Positions 53,711 through 64,000 of a stretch of DNA of 64,000 nt are shown in pieces. Position 1 is the first letter of the stretch. Every line of letters begins with the position of its first letter. Source of the stretch: Balaenoptera acutorostrata (taxonomy: Eukaryota > Chordata > Mammalia > Artiodactyla > Balaenopteridae); NCBI RefSeq assembly GCF_949987535.1, contig NC_080074.1:24635268-24699267 (forward strand). Reading direction: 5' to 3'. Both the position numbers and the translations under genes were made by a program. Under the pieces are notes generated by a model, which made no database searches, was not told the DNA's origin, and saw nothing but the letters and a program-made list of their open reading frames with translations.

Positions 53711-55799
53711 TCCTGGCACTCCAAACAAAAGTCCTGAGATTCACTCTGATAGGATCATCTTAGATCACTGTTTGCTCCTGAACCACTTAACACAGCCAGG
53801 GGAAGAAATGTTCTGATGGACTCTTCTTAAGTCATGGGTTCCAAACCTGAAGCTAGAGGGGTTGAATCAAATTCAACGGGCTGTTGGGAGGGGGAAAGAA
53901 AAATAAATATGGAAGAAGCAACTAGCAGTACACACAACAAATTTTCGTCTTTGCAGTGCATTTTCGTGTCTTTCTCACGTCGTGTCTCAGATAGTCAAAG
54001 CCTTGGACTGTTACCCCTGCCAAATATTCTTTTATTAAAAGCAATAAATACAACTTACTTGAATTAACCATACACGCTGAAAGGTATAAGGAAATTTTTT
54101 TAGATAAATAGAAATGTAAAGAGACAAGAAAACAAAAGAAGTTATAATGCCACCATTTATTCCCGCAGTAACTAGAAACAGCTTCTATTTGAAATCTCAG
54201 TACCACCTGCTTTGCATCTGCTCGACCAACTGAGAAATGCAGGTCTGGCAAAGAGAGAAAATCCATTTTAAGTAGATCTGTGACAATACAGGGCGAGGAG
54301 GTCTTGAAATCCACCAAGGGTTTTAATCAATAAGACTGACAGCACAGAGCATGCCAGAAACCAGGAAAAGTAGAGTTTGCAAAAAGCATTCAAGAAACAG
54401 CCTGAGCTATAAGGTTCTGGTGACAAACCAGGGCCGGCGAGGCAAAGGCACATACCACCATCTTTCTCTTCTGATCTAAGGAAAGGCGAGAGAGGAAAGG
54501 GCTGATTAGCTCAGGGAGGGTTTTTGTTCTGTCCTTTTAGATTCCAACTTTCTGAATCAGGGAAGAATTCTAAAACCCATTGTCTAATTTCAAAAGTTGG
54601 ATTTGAAAAACACGACAAGCTCTTTCTTTTTGTTACCTAATTCTCAGCTGTAAACCGAAGCTTCTTGAGTGTGCATGCTTCATAAATAGCAAAGGGACTT
54701 AATTGAATTTTGCATGCCGCTTCTAAGTGGATTGCTAGGGTATACCAGGATTAATTAGTTTCGTGTTAATTCAATTCAAAGGTTGCTGATAAACTAAGAC
54801 CATCAAACTCCATTAGGAGAAACAAAAACTTCTTAATTATGACAGCATCTTTGGAGTTGTGGATAAGTTTTATCAGTATGCTAAAGTTCCATCCTGAGCA
54901 TTTAGGATTTGTGATGGATCTACCGCAGTGGCCCAAAGAGACCTCAATGATTAAAGCACTTTTCACCAAATTTTTTACTTTTCAAATTTGGTATCTTTTA
55001 AAAAAATTCAATCCTTGGTTTCAATGATTCCTTCTGCCCTTTTGAATGTAAAATTCTATTTTTGGAAAACTAACCCAAGGAAAATTACTCTAGCCTTTTC
55101 ACAGGCATGCACATAAAATGAACAAAGTTGCAGATTTATATTTTGCCCCATCTCCCTGCCCTCAACCCTTTACTGTACTGTCACAATCATAGTACCATGG
55201 TCCTCTATGGGTGAAAAAAAAAATCTATCACCCACATATTTTATTTTGTGTAGAGGATGTTGAAAATATGATTTCCTACATGGCATTGCAAATAACTGCT
55301 TCTCGGCCTTACACCCAACCAAACCTCACCTTTATATGAAAGCACACAGGTGAGCATGTTTGCACGTGCTGACACACACACTCATTCGCTTACCATTTGG
55401 TTTGGATGCAGATGTATACTGCAGTTCAGGATCCAACCAACTTTCTTTGCAGCCTGCCATATGAGGTCCCTTTAACATCTTTCCCTATTTAGTGCAAGGG
55501 ACTTTCTGCATCTGGAACACTCCACATAGGCATGTGCATATGTGCACACATACATGGACACACACAGATACACACATATGTACACACTTCTATTAATTCC
55601 TCCTCACCCCTCAGCTCTCACTGTACCCTTCACCCCACCTAGGACATCTTCCTTGCTTCCCAGGACTAGGTTGGCTATTAATCCTATGGGCCACTTCAGT
55701 ACCTATGTTTAGCATTAATGTTGCAATTGACACATTGTAATAGCCTTTAAATTTATCAGTAACTCACATCAGGAAATTAGGTTCCCGAATGACCTGGAC
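53711..55799. other. No gene or clear repeat recognised (2.1 kb)
   Basis: A 131-codon minus-strand frame at 53922-54317 has no recognisable domain. 54640-54800 has features of possibly constrained sequence ('ggattaattagtttcgtgtt', several ATTA/TTAAT motifs). A CA-rich tract lies at about 55545-55590. Confidence 0.45.
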
Positions 55800-55890
55800 T
55801 GTACCATATTCACGGCTTTATCACCAAACAGTACAGTGTCTGGCACACTGAAGGAATTCCATCAGCATTTGTTGACTAGATGAACGAAGG
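55800..55890 (+). repeat. L2 LINE tail fragment
   Basis: 'cagtacagtgtctggcacac' and 'cagcatttgttgactagatg' match the L2 3' end. Confidence 0.55.
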
Positions 55891-56796
55891 CCAGAATCAC
55901 TACAAAATTAGCTGTGAAGCCCCTGCCTTCATATATCATTCCAAGCTACATCACTCTAGTAAGGATGCCCTTTACTTCTCCCCACCAGTCAGTCATCTCT
56001 GTGGACTGATTAATCCCTAGCAACCCCTCCTAGAGACTTCTAGCTGCCTCCCAATGTTGATTCTCCCCTTTCCCTTTGTAAAAGAACACTTGAGTTTTAG
56101 CAGAGAATACAGATATTGGTGGAATTGGGGACACATTTCCCATACTTCAAACTAAACTGGCCATTTGAATAGGCATGGTCATTAAAATGTAAAAGTAAGT
56201 ATTACATGGGACTTCAGGGAAGTCTTCTTAAAAGGAAAAATATATGCCCTTCTTCAATCCTTCCTCTCTCTTGCTGCTTGAGATGTGGAAATGATGGCTG
56301 GCTCTCTAGCATCCATTTTGAACCATGAAGCAATATGCTAAGGATAAAAAAGTGTCTGTGCCACACCACATAACAACTTACTGCCAAACTTCTTTTGTAT
56401 GAGAAAAAGAGAAATCTCAGTAAGGTCACTGCTATTTCAGGCATTTTTTTCTGTAACAACTAGACTTAATCCTAAATACTGCAACCAGTACAGCCAGAGA
56501 CTTTCTGTATCCATGCACAGGTCTTAGGGACAATTCTTGATCCTTGCCCTGGGCAAGCCTTGTAGTGGGAGAGGAACTGATGTCCAGTCTGGTTTTTCCA
56601 TATAGCTGTAGACTCACCATTCCCCAAGGCTATATATCCCCTCATCCTCAGTAAAACTCTAAATTTGCCAAAATTTATTCTCCAACCCTTTCAATTTTTT
56701 GTTTTGTTTTGTTTTCCAGCAAAAGTGGTTGCAGGTGACTCAAAGACTTTTCCTAGAAAATATATTTGTATTTTTTCCTGAGCCTTAAAAATTTAA
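55891..56796. other. No gene recognised
   Basis: Unassigned. Minus-strand frames at 56214-56620 show no domain I know. A (GTTTT)n run lies near 56700-56715. Confidence 0.4.
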
Positions 56797-56985
56797 GCCA
56801 GTGTTTCTCAAAGGGTAGTCTCAGATCTTCATCATAACCCCCTGGGATTATTATTGTTACTGTGGAGTCCTGGCCTTAAACTAGACACACTTGGTCACAA
56901 TTTCTAGAGGTGGAGCCTCTACATTCTATAAGATTTCTAAGCGACTGTGAAGCACAGAAGTCTGACAACAATTGCCTTCTAACAG
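56797..56985 (+). mobile_element. hAT-Charlie MITE, MER5A-like
   Basis: 'cagtgtttctcaaagggtag', 'tcacaatttctagaggtgga', 'gcctctacattctataagat' and 'ttctaagcgactgtgaagca' follow the MER5A type in order. Confidence 0.6.
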
Positions 56986-57089
56986 ACACTAGAGGCAATT
57001 TTTGCTAACCCTCAAATCATAACTCAGAGGACCCCTCTTCTTCCACAGGGACTCAGGCTCCCATCCATCTTGTCAAAATAAGAGCTTTA

Positions 57090-57265
57090 GAAATTCTACT
57101 GCCTTGCTGTCCTAAGTGCGGACCATGGAACAGTGGTATCAGCGTCCCTTTTTAGAAATGCCTATCTTGGGCCTCACTACAGACTTACCAAATCAGAAAG
57201 TGCACTTTAACAAGATGACCAGGTGCTTCCTAAGCAAGTTAGTGTTTGGAAAGCACTGAGCTCCA
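57090..57265 (+). mobile_element. hAT-Charlie MITE, MER5A-like, second copy
   Basis: 'ctaagtgcggaccatggaac', 'gtggtatcagcgtccctttt', 'tagaaatgcctatcttgggc' and 'ctcactacagacttaccaaa' followed by 'tcagaaagtgcactttaaca' match the same family about 100 bases downstream of the first copy. Confidence 0.65.
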
Positions 57266-57430
57266 GTACTGTGCCCTCTCTTGAAATACATCAGAGCCCT
57301 CTTCCATTCCCATTACTTGGATAGAGGCTGCAACCTACACTGTCCACAAACCTTCTGCTGCTGAGGCCAGTGGTAGAACCATTTACTGAGCATCTACTGA
57401 GTACCAGAGACAAAATGGTAGAAAGATATC

Positions 57431-57968
57431 TGTGACGGTTAATTTTATGTGTCAACTTGGCTAAGTTACGGTACCCAGATATTTGTTTCAGAACTAATCT
57501 AAATGTTGCTATGAAGGTACTTTTTAGATGAGATTAAATTTTAAATCAGTAGATTTTCAGCAAAGCAGATTCTCCTCCATAATGTGGGTGGACCTCATCC
57601 AATCAGTTGAAGACCTTAAGAAAAAAAAGACTGACCTCCCCCAAGAAAGAGAGAATTCTGCCTGAAGGCTGTCTCTAGCCTGCTGCTCTACCCTGAAGAT
57701 TTTGGACTTGCCGGCCTTCATAACTGCATGAGCCAATTCCTTAAAAATCAATCAATCAATCAATCTCTCTCTATATATACATATGTATGTATATATGTAA
57801 ATAAAATGAATACTATATATTTGTGATATTTAAGTATACTTTAAAATATTAAATATATTTAATATTTATAAATATTATAAATAAATAAACATATATACAC
57901 ACACATATATACACATTCACATACATATCCTATTGGTTCTGTTGCTCTGGAGAACACTGACTAATACA
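57431..57968 (+). mobile_element. ERVL-type solo LTR (MLT2-like) with an AT-rich expansion
   Basis: It starts 'tgtgacggttaattttatgt', continues 'gacctcatccaatcagttga' and 'ccttaaaaatcaatcaatca', and ends 'cctattggttctgttgctct' and 'gaacactgactaataca'. A block of about 160 bases of TA/ATA/CA-rich repeats (57745-57920) replaces the short polyadenylation-signal region seen in the copy at 932-1364. No viral internal genes. Confidence 0.75.
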
Positions 57969-58039
57969 TTTATTATTATTTGTATTATATATTCAATACA
58001 TTAGTCAATATATTGACTAATACATTACAAATTCATTGC

Positions 58040-58565
58040 AAATCTCCTTTAGATAGATTCATTCATCTCATCAGAGTCTTCCATGTTTCCCTATTGCCTA
58101 TGGAATAAACCCACAACTCCTTAGCGTGCAACTCCATGCCTCCAAGTTCTCAGCCACACTGCACATCTCTGCCTCATCAGGCTATTCTGTTTTTTAGACC
58201 AGCTTTCTTGTCTCTGCTCATTCCTTCTCTCCCTTGGTCTCCTAGGAAGTCTTCTCATCTCTGATGCTTAGCTCATATGACCCACCTTCGCTTACTAAAT
58301 GCAAACATACAAATGTTTGTTGAATATTACTGAATAAAACCCTCCCCTTCCCAGCATCTTGCCAGTTGCAATTAATCATTGTTCTCTAAAAGAACTTCGA
58401 ACAATTATTTCATTAGGAAATACGTTATAATTTTGGTTAAATATATATCTTGTCTCTCACTAGACTTCAAGCTCCTTGAGGGTAGGAAATATGTTTTTAT
58501 TACACGTTATTTGTTTGCATGTATTCCTTTCAATCTATTCAGTAACATTTATTGAATGAATAAAA
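58040..58565 (+). repeat. L2 LINE 3' fragment
   Basis: 'ctattgcctatggaataaac', 'cccacaactcc', 'gaagtcttctcatctctgat', 'tctcactagacttcaagctc', 'cttgagggtaggaaatatgt' and 'agtaacatttattgaatgaa' match L2 in order. 58740-58815 ('agaatacaagctcatgagag', 'gtgctcagtaaatgtgtgtt') is a second L2 tail. Confidence 0.72.
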
Positions 58566-58815
58566 AATTATATGTTTGATATTTATTTGATTATTGACAT
58601 TATTATTATTCTAAATACTAAGCAGAGAAGAATACTTTAATCTGTCCTTTTATCCTCCTTTGTCCTTTATCCTGCTTTTCTTTTTCTTTGTTATACTACC
58701 TAGTATTTCATTTATGTAAGATTTTGTTTATCATGTATCTTCTTCCTCTAGAATACAAGCTCATGAGAGCACAGACTTTGTACGTGCTCAGTAAATGTGT
58801 GTTGAATGAATTCAT

Positions 58816-59499
58816 TTATTTGCGAGCATGAATGTGTGGTCAAGGCAGGAGTGCCTATCCACTGAAAATAAAAATATTTACATACTTAAGACAAAAGGAG
58901 CTGAACACAATACCTTGCTGTGGAATGGTGAAAAGTTGGTCTTAACTGATTTTGGTTTTATCTTGGGTTACCTAAGATGGCTGGCCTAGGTTAAAGGTTT
59001 TCCAAATTAATTTTTTGCAGCAAAGCCCCATTTTGGAAATCAAATGCTATAGAAAACCACAGCCACCCTTTTGTGGGTCTGTGTCCACCCAGAGGAAGGG
59101 GGGCTTTTTTTAACTAGCATGAAGGCTCCAAAAGGACTAGAGGTAGCCCCACACGGAACACTAACTACAGAAGACAGATGAAAACTGTGTTGCCCTGATT
59201 AAGGCAGGGACGAGGAACCCTTTCCTCTCAACTTCTGCTTTATCATTCCCTTGTGGCCCCTAAGGCATCTTTGGGGAAACAGGACTTCGTGAAAAGAACT
59301 TTAAAACCACAGTACTCAGTGCCTCTGGAGATACTTCCAGATCTAAGCATCATTAATCAGGTGGGACTTTCAGTCTAAAACAACTGAGGCCTAAGGAGGT
59401 GTGAAGTTTGGATAGAAGCTGATGGGGCGCTGATTTCATAGAGAAGCAAGACGCCTGACAGTCAGCATCTGTAAGCATTTAGATTATAATGGAACCCGG
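58816..59499. other. No gene recognised
   Basis: Unassigned DNA between an L2 tail and an L3/CR1 fragment. Confidence 0.4.
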
Positions 59500-60030
59500 G
59501 GCAATAAGCAGCCTGGATTTTAAGATTGAATCAAGCTGGGCAAACCTAATTGCTTTTTTTTCTTCTTCTTCTTTTTTTTAAAGGGAATGGGAATTGCATG
59601 ATTAATAAAAGAGAAAGTGAAGATGTAACATAATCTAATTTTGGTAATGCACTTAATACAGTTTCTAATAAAGTCTTACTTGCAAAATAAATTCAAATTT
59701 GATTGGATTTGGACTCCAGCATTCTCTACTGGCTGAAAGCTGAGAGTTGGTGACATAGAAACCAAGGATAAAGGCAATGTGTCACATTACAGAGGTGTCT
59801 GGTAGCCCTGCCCCAGGAATCAATGAGGCACTAGTATTAGTTAACAGCTTCATTAATGATCTACATGATGAGACAAAAGAGTATCCTAATGAATGTTCCT
59901 GAAGAAACTGTGGGGAGATGCTGTGAATTCTAATCTCAACAGAGAGAGGTCTGCAACAAGAAAATAAATATACAGAAACAACTGGGAAGAAACATCTTTG
60001 AAGCTCATATTTGGGGGAAAATGGTTTGAA
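59500..60030 (+). mobile_element. L3/CR1-type LINE reverse-transcriptase fragment
   Basis: 'gctgggcaaacctaattgct', 'ttggtaatgcacttaataca', 'gtttctaataaagtcttact', 'cagaggtgtctggtagccct', 'gccccaggaatcaatgaggc' and 'gttaacagcttcattaatga' followed by 'tctacatgatgagac' match the L3/CR1 reverse-transcriptase coding region in order. No open frame survives. A pyrimidine-rich run at 59550-59580 interrupts it. Confidence 0.58.
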
Positions 60031-61409
60031 AGATTTTGAGGAAACCCACTTCTTAACTCTTAAAAAATATCATTCTTTGAGATTTGAGTAAAACAAACAT
60101 TTAACTCAACCACGAAATTAAGTGCAAGTCTACATGCCTAGGACAATCCTTTCCCCCAACAAAACAAATAAAAAATAATAATAATAATCACAGGGCATGA
60201 AAAGTAGCAACTAAATAAAAGTCTTTTTCTTCTTCACTTTTTCTTTTTCTCTTGGAGTATTAGCGGGAGAACTCTGGTATAGGATGAATACAAGGAGTAA
60301 TAGAAAGAGATGTGATTTTTTTTAAAAGGAGAGGGGGAGATGGCATGCAGATAGAGGCAGCATTTGTAAATTCCTCCCAACCCCATCCAGATAATGATTT
60401 CAGTGGCCTCTTCAGTTTTTTAAGCTTGAGAGAGAAAAAAAAGAATCTAGTAACTCACACGATCTCAAAATCCAGTACCTCCTCCACCATCCACCACCTC
60501 CCCTTCCCTAGGCTGCCTGCCTAGAAGCTGAGCACCTGACTCTCTATAACCTTCAAAAGAATGACCCCCTGGCCTCCCCCATCAATCTTCTCTCTTCCTT
60601 GGTGAGTAACCATCATTACAATAAACCTTCATTACATTATATGTTTTAAATAAATGATGCTTATTTACTTTAAATTGTCATTTATTAGTTATATAAAGTT
60701 ATTTCTGTTGCTCAATGGGATCATATTATCACCCTTTGAATAGTGACTGGGTGTTTTGTGTTGGGTGGAATTCTTCATAACTTTTCCCAATTAAAACTAA
60801 TAGGAAAAAAAGTTTTTACTTGATGGCTTTTCACTTAGTGGCAAGGTTTTTAGAAACAAATTAAAATCATTAAATGAGAGACAGCAGTTTCTGGTTTATC
60901 CTTTTAGTGTTTCTTTTGTGCAAATATCCATTTCTAATTAAATAAAATAATATTAACAATCTGGTCCTTGTTTTTTGTTTTGTTATTGTTTCTGGTTTCT
61001 TGTTTTAATGAAAATTACCATTTTATTCCTCACAATGCCTCTCTTTGTAGGTAGGTAGGTCTCACTTAAAAACTCCTGCTTACCTGCCCCAGAGGTTCCA
61101 CCTCCAAATCATGTTTCCCTTGCTGGGGGGATCAAAGCAGTAGGGCAGCAATAACAGGGCTAACCATGACCTTCTGGATTGTCCGCAGATTCAACTTTCT
61201 CCAAGTCCAGCCCCCAGCTAAGCTGAGTGACAGGAAAGCCATGCCAAGACAGGAGCCCAGACTGTCTGGAATGTTTGTGCATTAAATGACTGACAGTGGG
61301 AGGTCCAGTTGTATGAAGGGACATGGCAGAGACAGAGAAAGTTCTTTTGCAGTGGGGCAGGGGTGGAGGGTGAGGAGAAGCATTTGGAAGGGAATACATA
61401 TATAGGGAT

Positions 61410-61410
<1 letters not shown>
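60031..61410. other. No gene recognised
   Basis: Unassigned 1.4 kb with an (AAT)n run near 60170-60187 and short pyrimidine tracts. Confidence 0.45.

Positions 61411-61442
<32 letters not shown>
61411..61442 (+). repeat. (CA)n microsatellite
   Basis: About 16 uninterrupted CA units, likely polymorphic. Confidence 0.95.
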
Positions 61443-61445
<3 letters not shown>

Positions 61446-62159
61446 ACCATACACAAGAGATCACTAAAGGGATGGAAGAGATGGAAAAACAACTTCCTCC
61501 ATTCAGTCTGCTCTACACTAATTAAGGCACAGTGCTGATAAATGTTTGCTAGGGCAGAATCTTAATGTCAGGTTCACACCCAGGCCCCTGAGATAGTATG
61601 AAAATTAATCTTGATCTGCCTTATTTCTGGGATAAATTTTCATAGATTTTTTTCATCTCATTGGATCCCTAGACCAATCACTTGAGCACTAAACCCATTA
61701 AAAAAAAAAAAAAAAAAGGTCAGTATGCTTCCTCAAATCCCAAAATGATGCATAATAGCTCTAATGTATTCATTTTGCAAATACCCTTTATTTTACATGG
61801 AATCTGACTCATTCAAACAGTTCTGGGAGAAGACATATGACATTCTCTCAAAATTGATAAGTGCGACATGAAGGCTAGATGGGTTTTCTTTTGGATTCTG
61901 ACATGACAGTCACAGAAAAACAAAACACAAACCAGTGTTACTAAAGGACAGATCATCTCATGGCTCATCCTGCCTGGAAATTACTATTAATAGCAAAGAA
62001 ATAAATTCTATAATAGAGAAATCTGCACTTTTAGTGGTGGCATTAATGTTGTTTATGCTTGACTAAAATCAAATAGAAGAGCCTGTCAATAACATAGACA
62101 TTTCAAAATCACTAAAATCACTAAAAATAGTTAATGAGAAGAGTCTATTTTTCCCAACT
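61443..62159. other. No gene recognised; A-run near 61700
   Basis: Contains an A18 run at 61699-61717 without a recognisable SINE or LINE body before it. Confidence 0.4.
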
Positions 62160-63454
62160 TTGTACTATGAAAACTTTCAAATATATAGAATAATTGAAAG
62201 AATTAGGTCTAATGAATAACTGTCAATTTAACCACCACCTAGATTCAACAATTATTTATATTCTTCCATATTTGTTTTATCTATAAATATTTGTGTATGT
62301 GTATATATTTTTTTCATTTTTTGTGAGATCATTTGCAAGTAAATCGCAGATGACATAATAATTTACCTGTAAATACTTCAGTATGCTGCTCCTAAAAATA
62401 AAGGCACTCTCCTACATAGACATGATTCTACCATCATACTTAAGAAAATTAACAATAATTCTATAATGTCACATATCATTCAGTGCATACTTAATTTCCC
62501 TATCATGCCCCAAATATCTTTTAAAGCTGTTGTTTGTTGGTTGGTTGAATTTTTAATAAGGATACAATCAAGGTGTTCACAGTGCATTTGTTCCATCCCT
62601 TTAGTCTCTACTCTAGAACAATTCATCCATCTTTATGTTCTCCCCATGACATTGACTTATGAAGAAACCTGGTCATCTCTTTGGTAGACTGTTTCACATT
62701 CTAGATTTGATTGACTGTTTCCTCACAGCACTGTTTAACTTGTTTCTCCTTTCCTTTTACTTACTATAAACTGGAAGTGATGTCTAAACCTTGATTAGGT
62801 TCTGGTTAAATATTTTGGGCAAGAATACTTATAGGAGATGCTGGATCTTCAGATTGCATCACATGGAGACACTTAAGGTTAGGATGTCCCACTATTCATG
62901 ACACTATGTTTGTCACCTTGATTATAAAGGTAGGCCCTCCCTTTGCAAATAGCAATTAACCTGTGGGCTGATCCTTTGGCACTATGTCCATATCCCATGC
63001 CCTAACAACTTCTCACCTAATGGTTTTCTCATCCATGTACCATCCTTGTCTAAATCAAGACTTTCACCGGAGGCTGCAGAATGGTGATTTCCTAATCCCA
63101 TCATTTTCTACATTTAGATGTTGGATTTTTTTTTTTTTTTTTTTTTAGGTAAAGAAGGGCTTTTCTCAACAACCAGGAATAAATATACTTCTTCCTAAAA
63201 AGCATATAGTAAACCCTTTATTTTCATTGTTTTGTTTTATTTTCAATCACTACATTTCAGAATAAAGAGCTGATGTGATAACCATTTCTAATATTGTCAG
63301 ATGACTCTCTCTCTTAGGATTCATGGTTTCTATTCAGTCAATGTTTCAAACTTAATTATAATAATTATTCTTCTGATGCTCAAATTACCACAAATTTGGG
63401 GCAGTGGAAGCCCCATCAAGCTGGCTCCTGAGTTCTCTGACATGCCCCATTAGG

Positions 63455-63459
<5 letters not shown>

Positions 63460-63529
<70 letters not shown>

Positions 63530-63788
63530 CTATGTTGGGTCTTCGTTTCTGTGCTAGGGCTTTCTCCAGTTGTGGCAAGTGGGGGCCACTCTTCATCGCG
63601 GTGCGCGGGCCTCTCACCATTGTGACCTCTCTTGTTGCGGAGCACAGGCTCCAGACGCGCAGGCTCAGCAGTTGTGGCTCACGGGCCTAGTTGCTCCATG
63701 GCATGTGGGATCTTCCCAGACCAGGGCTCGAACCCGTGTCTCCTGCATTAGCAGGCAGACTCTCAACCACTGCGCCACCAGGGAAGCC
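63460..63788 (-). mobile_element. CHR-type SINE nested in old L1 sequence
   Basis: Head at the right end (complement of 'accagggaagccc') and, at the left, a long T run (63455-63490, the poly(A) on its own strand) followed by (GATT)n at 63500-63530. ccccattaggcttt flanks it at 63445-63458 and 63789-63802 as the target-site duplication. Confidence 0.93.
63498..63530 (+). repeat. (GATT)n microsatellite in a SINE tail
   Basis: About seven GATT units between the poly(T) and the SINE body; a common expansion of SINE tails. Confidence 0.9.
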
Positions 63789-64000
63789 CCCCATTAGGCT
63801 TTTGAGTGTTTCTTTCTCTTCTAGCACTATCTGTCCCTTGCTCATATTGTCCCCTTTTCCAAATTTGGAATTAGCCATTTCTCTAATGAGCTCTGGTTTC
63901 TTTGAGTGGGGAACGGTATTTAGAAAACAAAATTCATTATTAGCTGTGCTCATTGCAACTGGGGTATTATTGTTCTTAAATCCTTTAGTGATTTAGAAAT

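Larger units (their letters stand above)
62160..64000. mobile_element. Old LINE-1-derived sequence, split by a SINE and running off the window
   Basis: 'aaccaccacctagattcaac', 'gtaaatacttcagtatgctg', 'aagaaacctggtcatctctt', 'gactgtttcctcacagcact' and 'agaatacttataggagatgc' follow an order I know from old non-coding L1 sequence. After the SINE it resumes at 63790 with 'gaattagccatttctctaat' and 'ggggaacggtatttagaaaa'. Orientation and exact subfamily are uncertain. A poly(T) block lies at 63127-63147. Confidence 0.5.

Noticed and set aside
53922..54317. 131-codon minus-strand frame
   Set aside because: No domain, no homologous phrase, no splice context; length is compatible with chance in AT-rich DNA of this size.
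63385..63645. Lys-rich minus-strand frame
   Set aside because: It is the translation of the SINE poly(A) and (GATT)n tail.

Overview
This window looks like AT-rich mammalian nuclear DNA, most likely from a cetacean. The best marker is a set of five tRNA-derived SINEs of the CHR type. They share the head ttccctggtggcgcagtgg, a B box of the ggttcgatccc kind and an 'actactgagcc' body, and are abundant in whales and dolphins. No BovB or Bov-tA element was seen, which argues against a ruminant; hippopotamus cannot be excluded by eye. I recognise no host protein-coding gene, tRNA or rRNA gene, or CRISPR array. The window reads as intergenic or intronic DNA built from layers of transposable elements of very different ages.

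Layout. 1-445 is the 3' end of an L1 that runs off the left edge. 446-11307 is old sequence with ERV LTR, MIR, L2 and MER5-like remnants, two young SINEs (6858-7215, 9798-10128) and CA repeats. 11325-17397 is a young L1 (L1-A) with both reading frames open and about 0.9 kb of non-L1 sequence at its 3' end, the whole unit flanked by one target-site duplication. 17415-30863 holds MIR, L2, an old L1 on the minus strand, a MER20-like hAT element with a perfect 8-bp duplication, a scrambled old L1 with an LTR inside it, and a Tigger element. 30879-36574 is an older full-length L1 (L1-C) with decayed frames and a 15-bp duplication. 40578-42607 is a third L1 (L1-B): complete 5' UTR and ORF1, but stopping about 95 bases into ORF2 with no poly(A), yet still flanked by a 15-bp duplication. 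42750-64000 returns to layered ancient repeats (MIR, L2, L3/CR1, MaLR and ERVL LTRs, a solo LTR inside an L2) with three more SINEs.

The only well-preserved coding sequences are L1 genes. ORF1 (301 aa, RNA-binding chaperone) and ORF2 (1272 aa, endonuclease plus reverse transcriptase) of L1-A together make the machinery that copies L1 RNA into new genomic sites and also mobilises SINEs. L1-A lacks most of its promoter-bearing 5' UTR; L1-B has that region, including a YY1-type site at +13, but lacks nearly all of ORF2. The two agree at about 99% over 1203 aligned bases, so they are recent insertions of one lineage.

The observations most worth following are the 3' transduction in L1-A, the internally primed, tail-less L1-B insertion, the 75-bp tandem unit in the L1-B 5' UTR whose edge coincides with the 5' end of L1-A, and a pair of related sequences (9349-9495 and 17744-17885) that I could not assign to any repeat family. 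Family names for old repeats come from recognition of consensus-like stretches, not from a database search.
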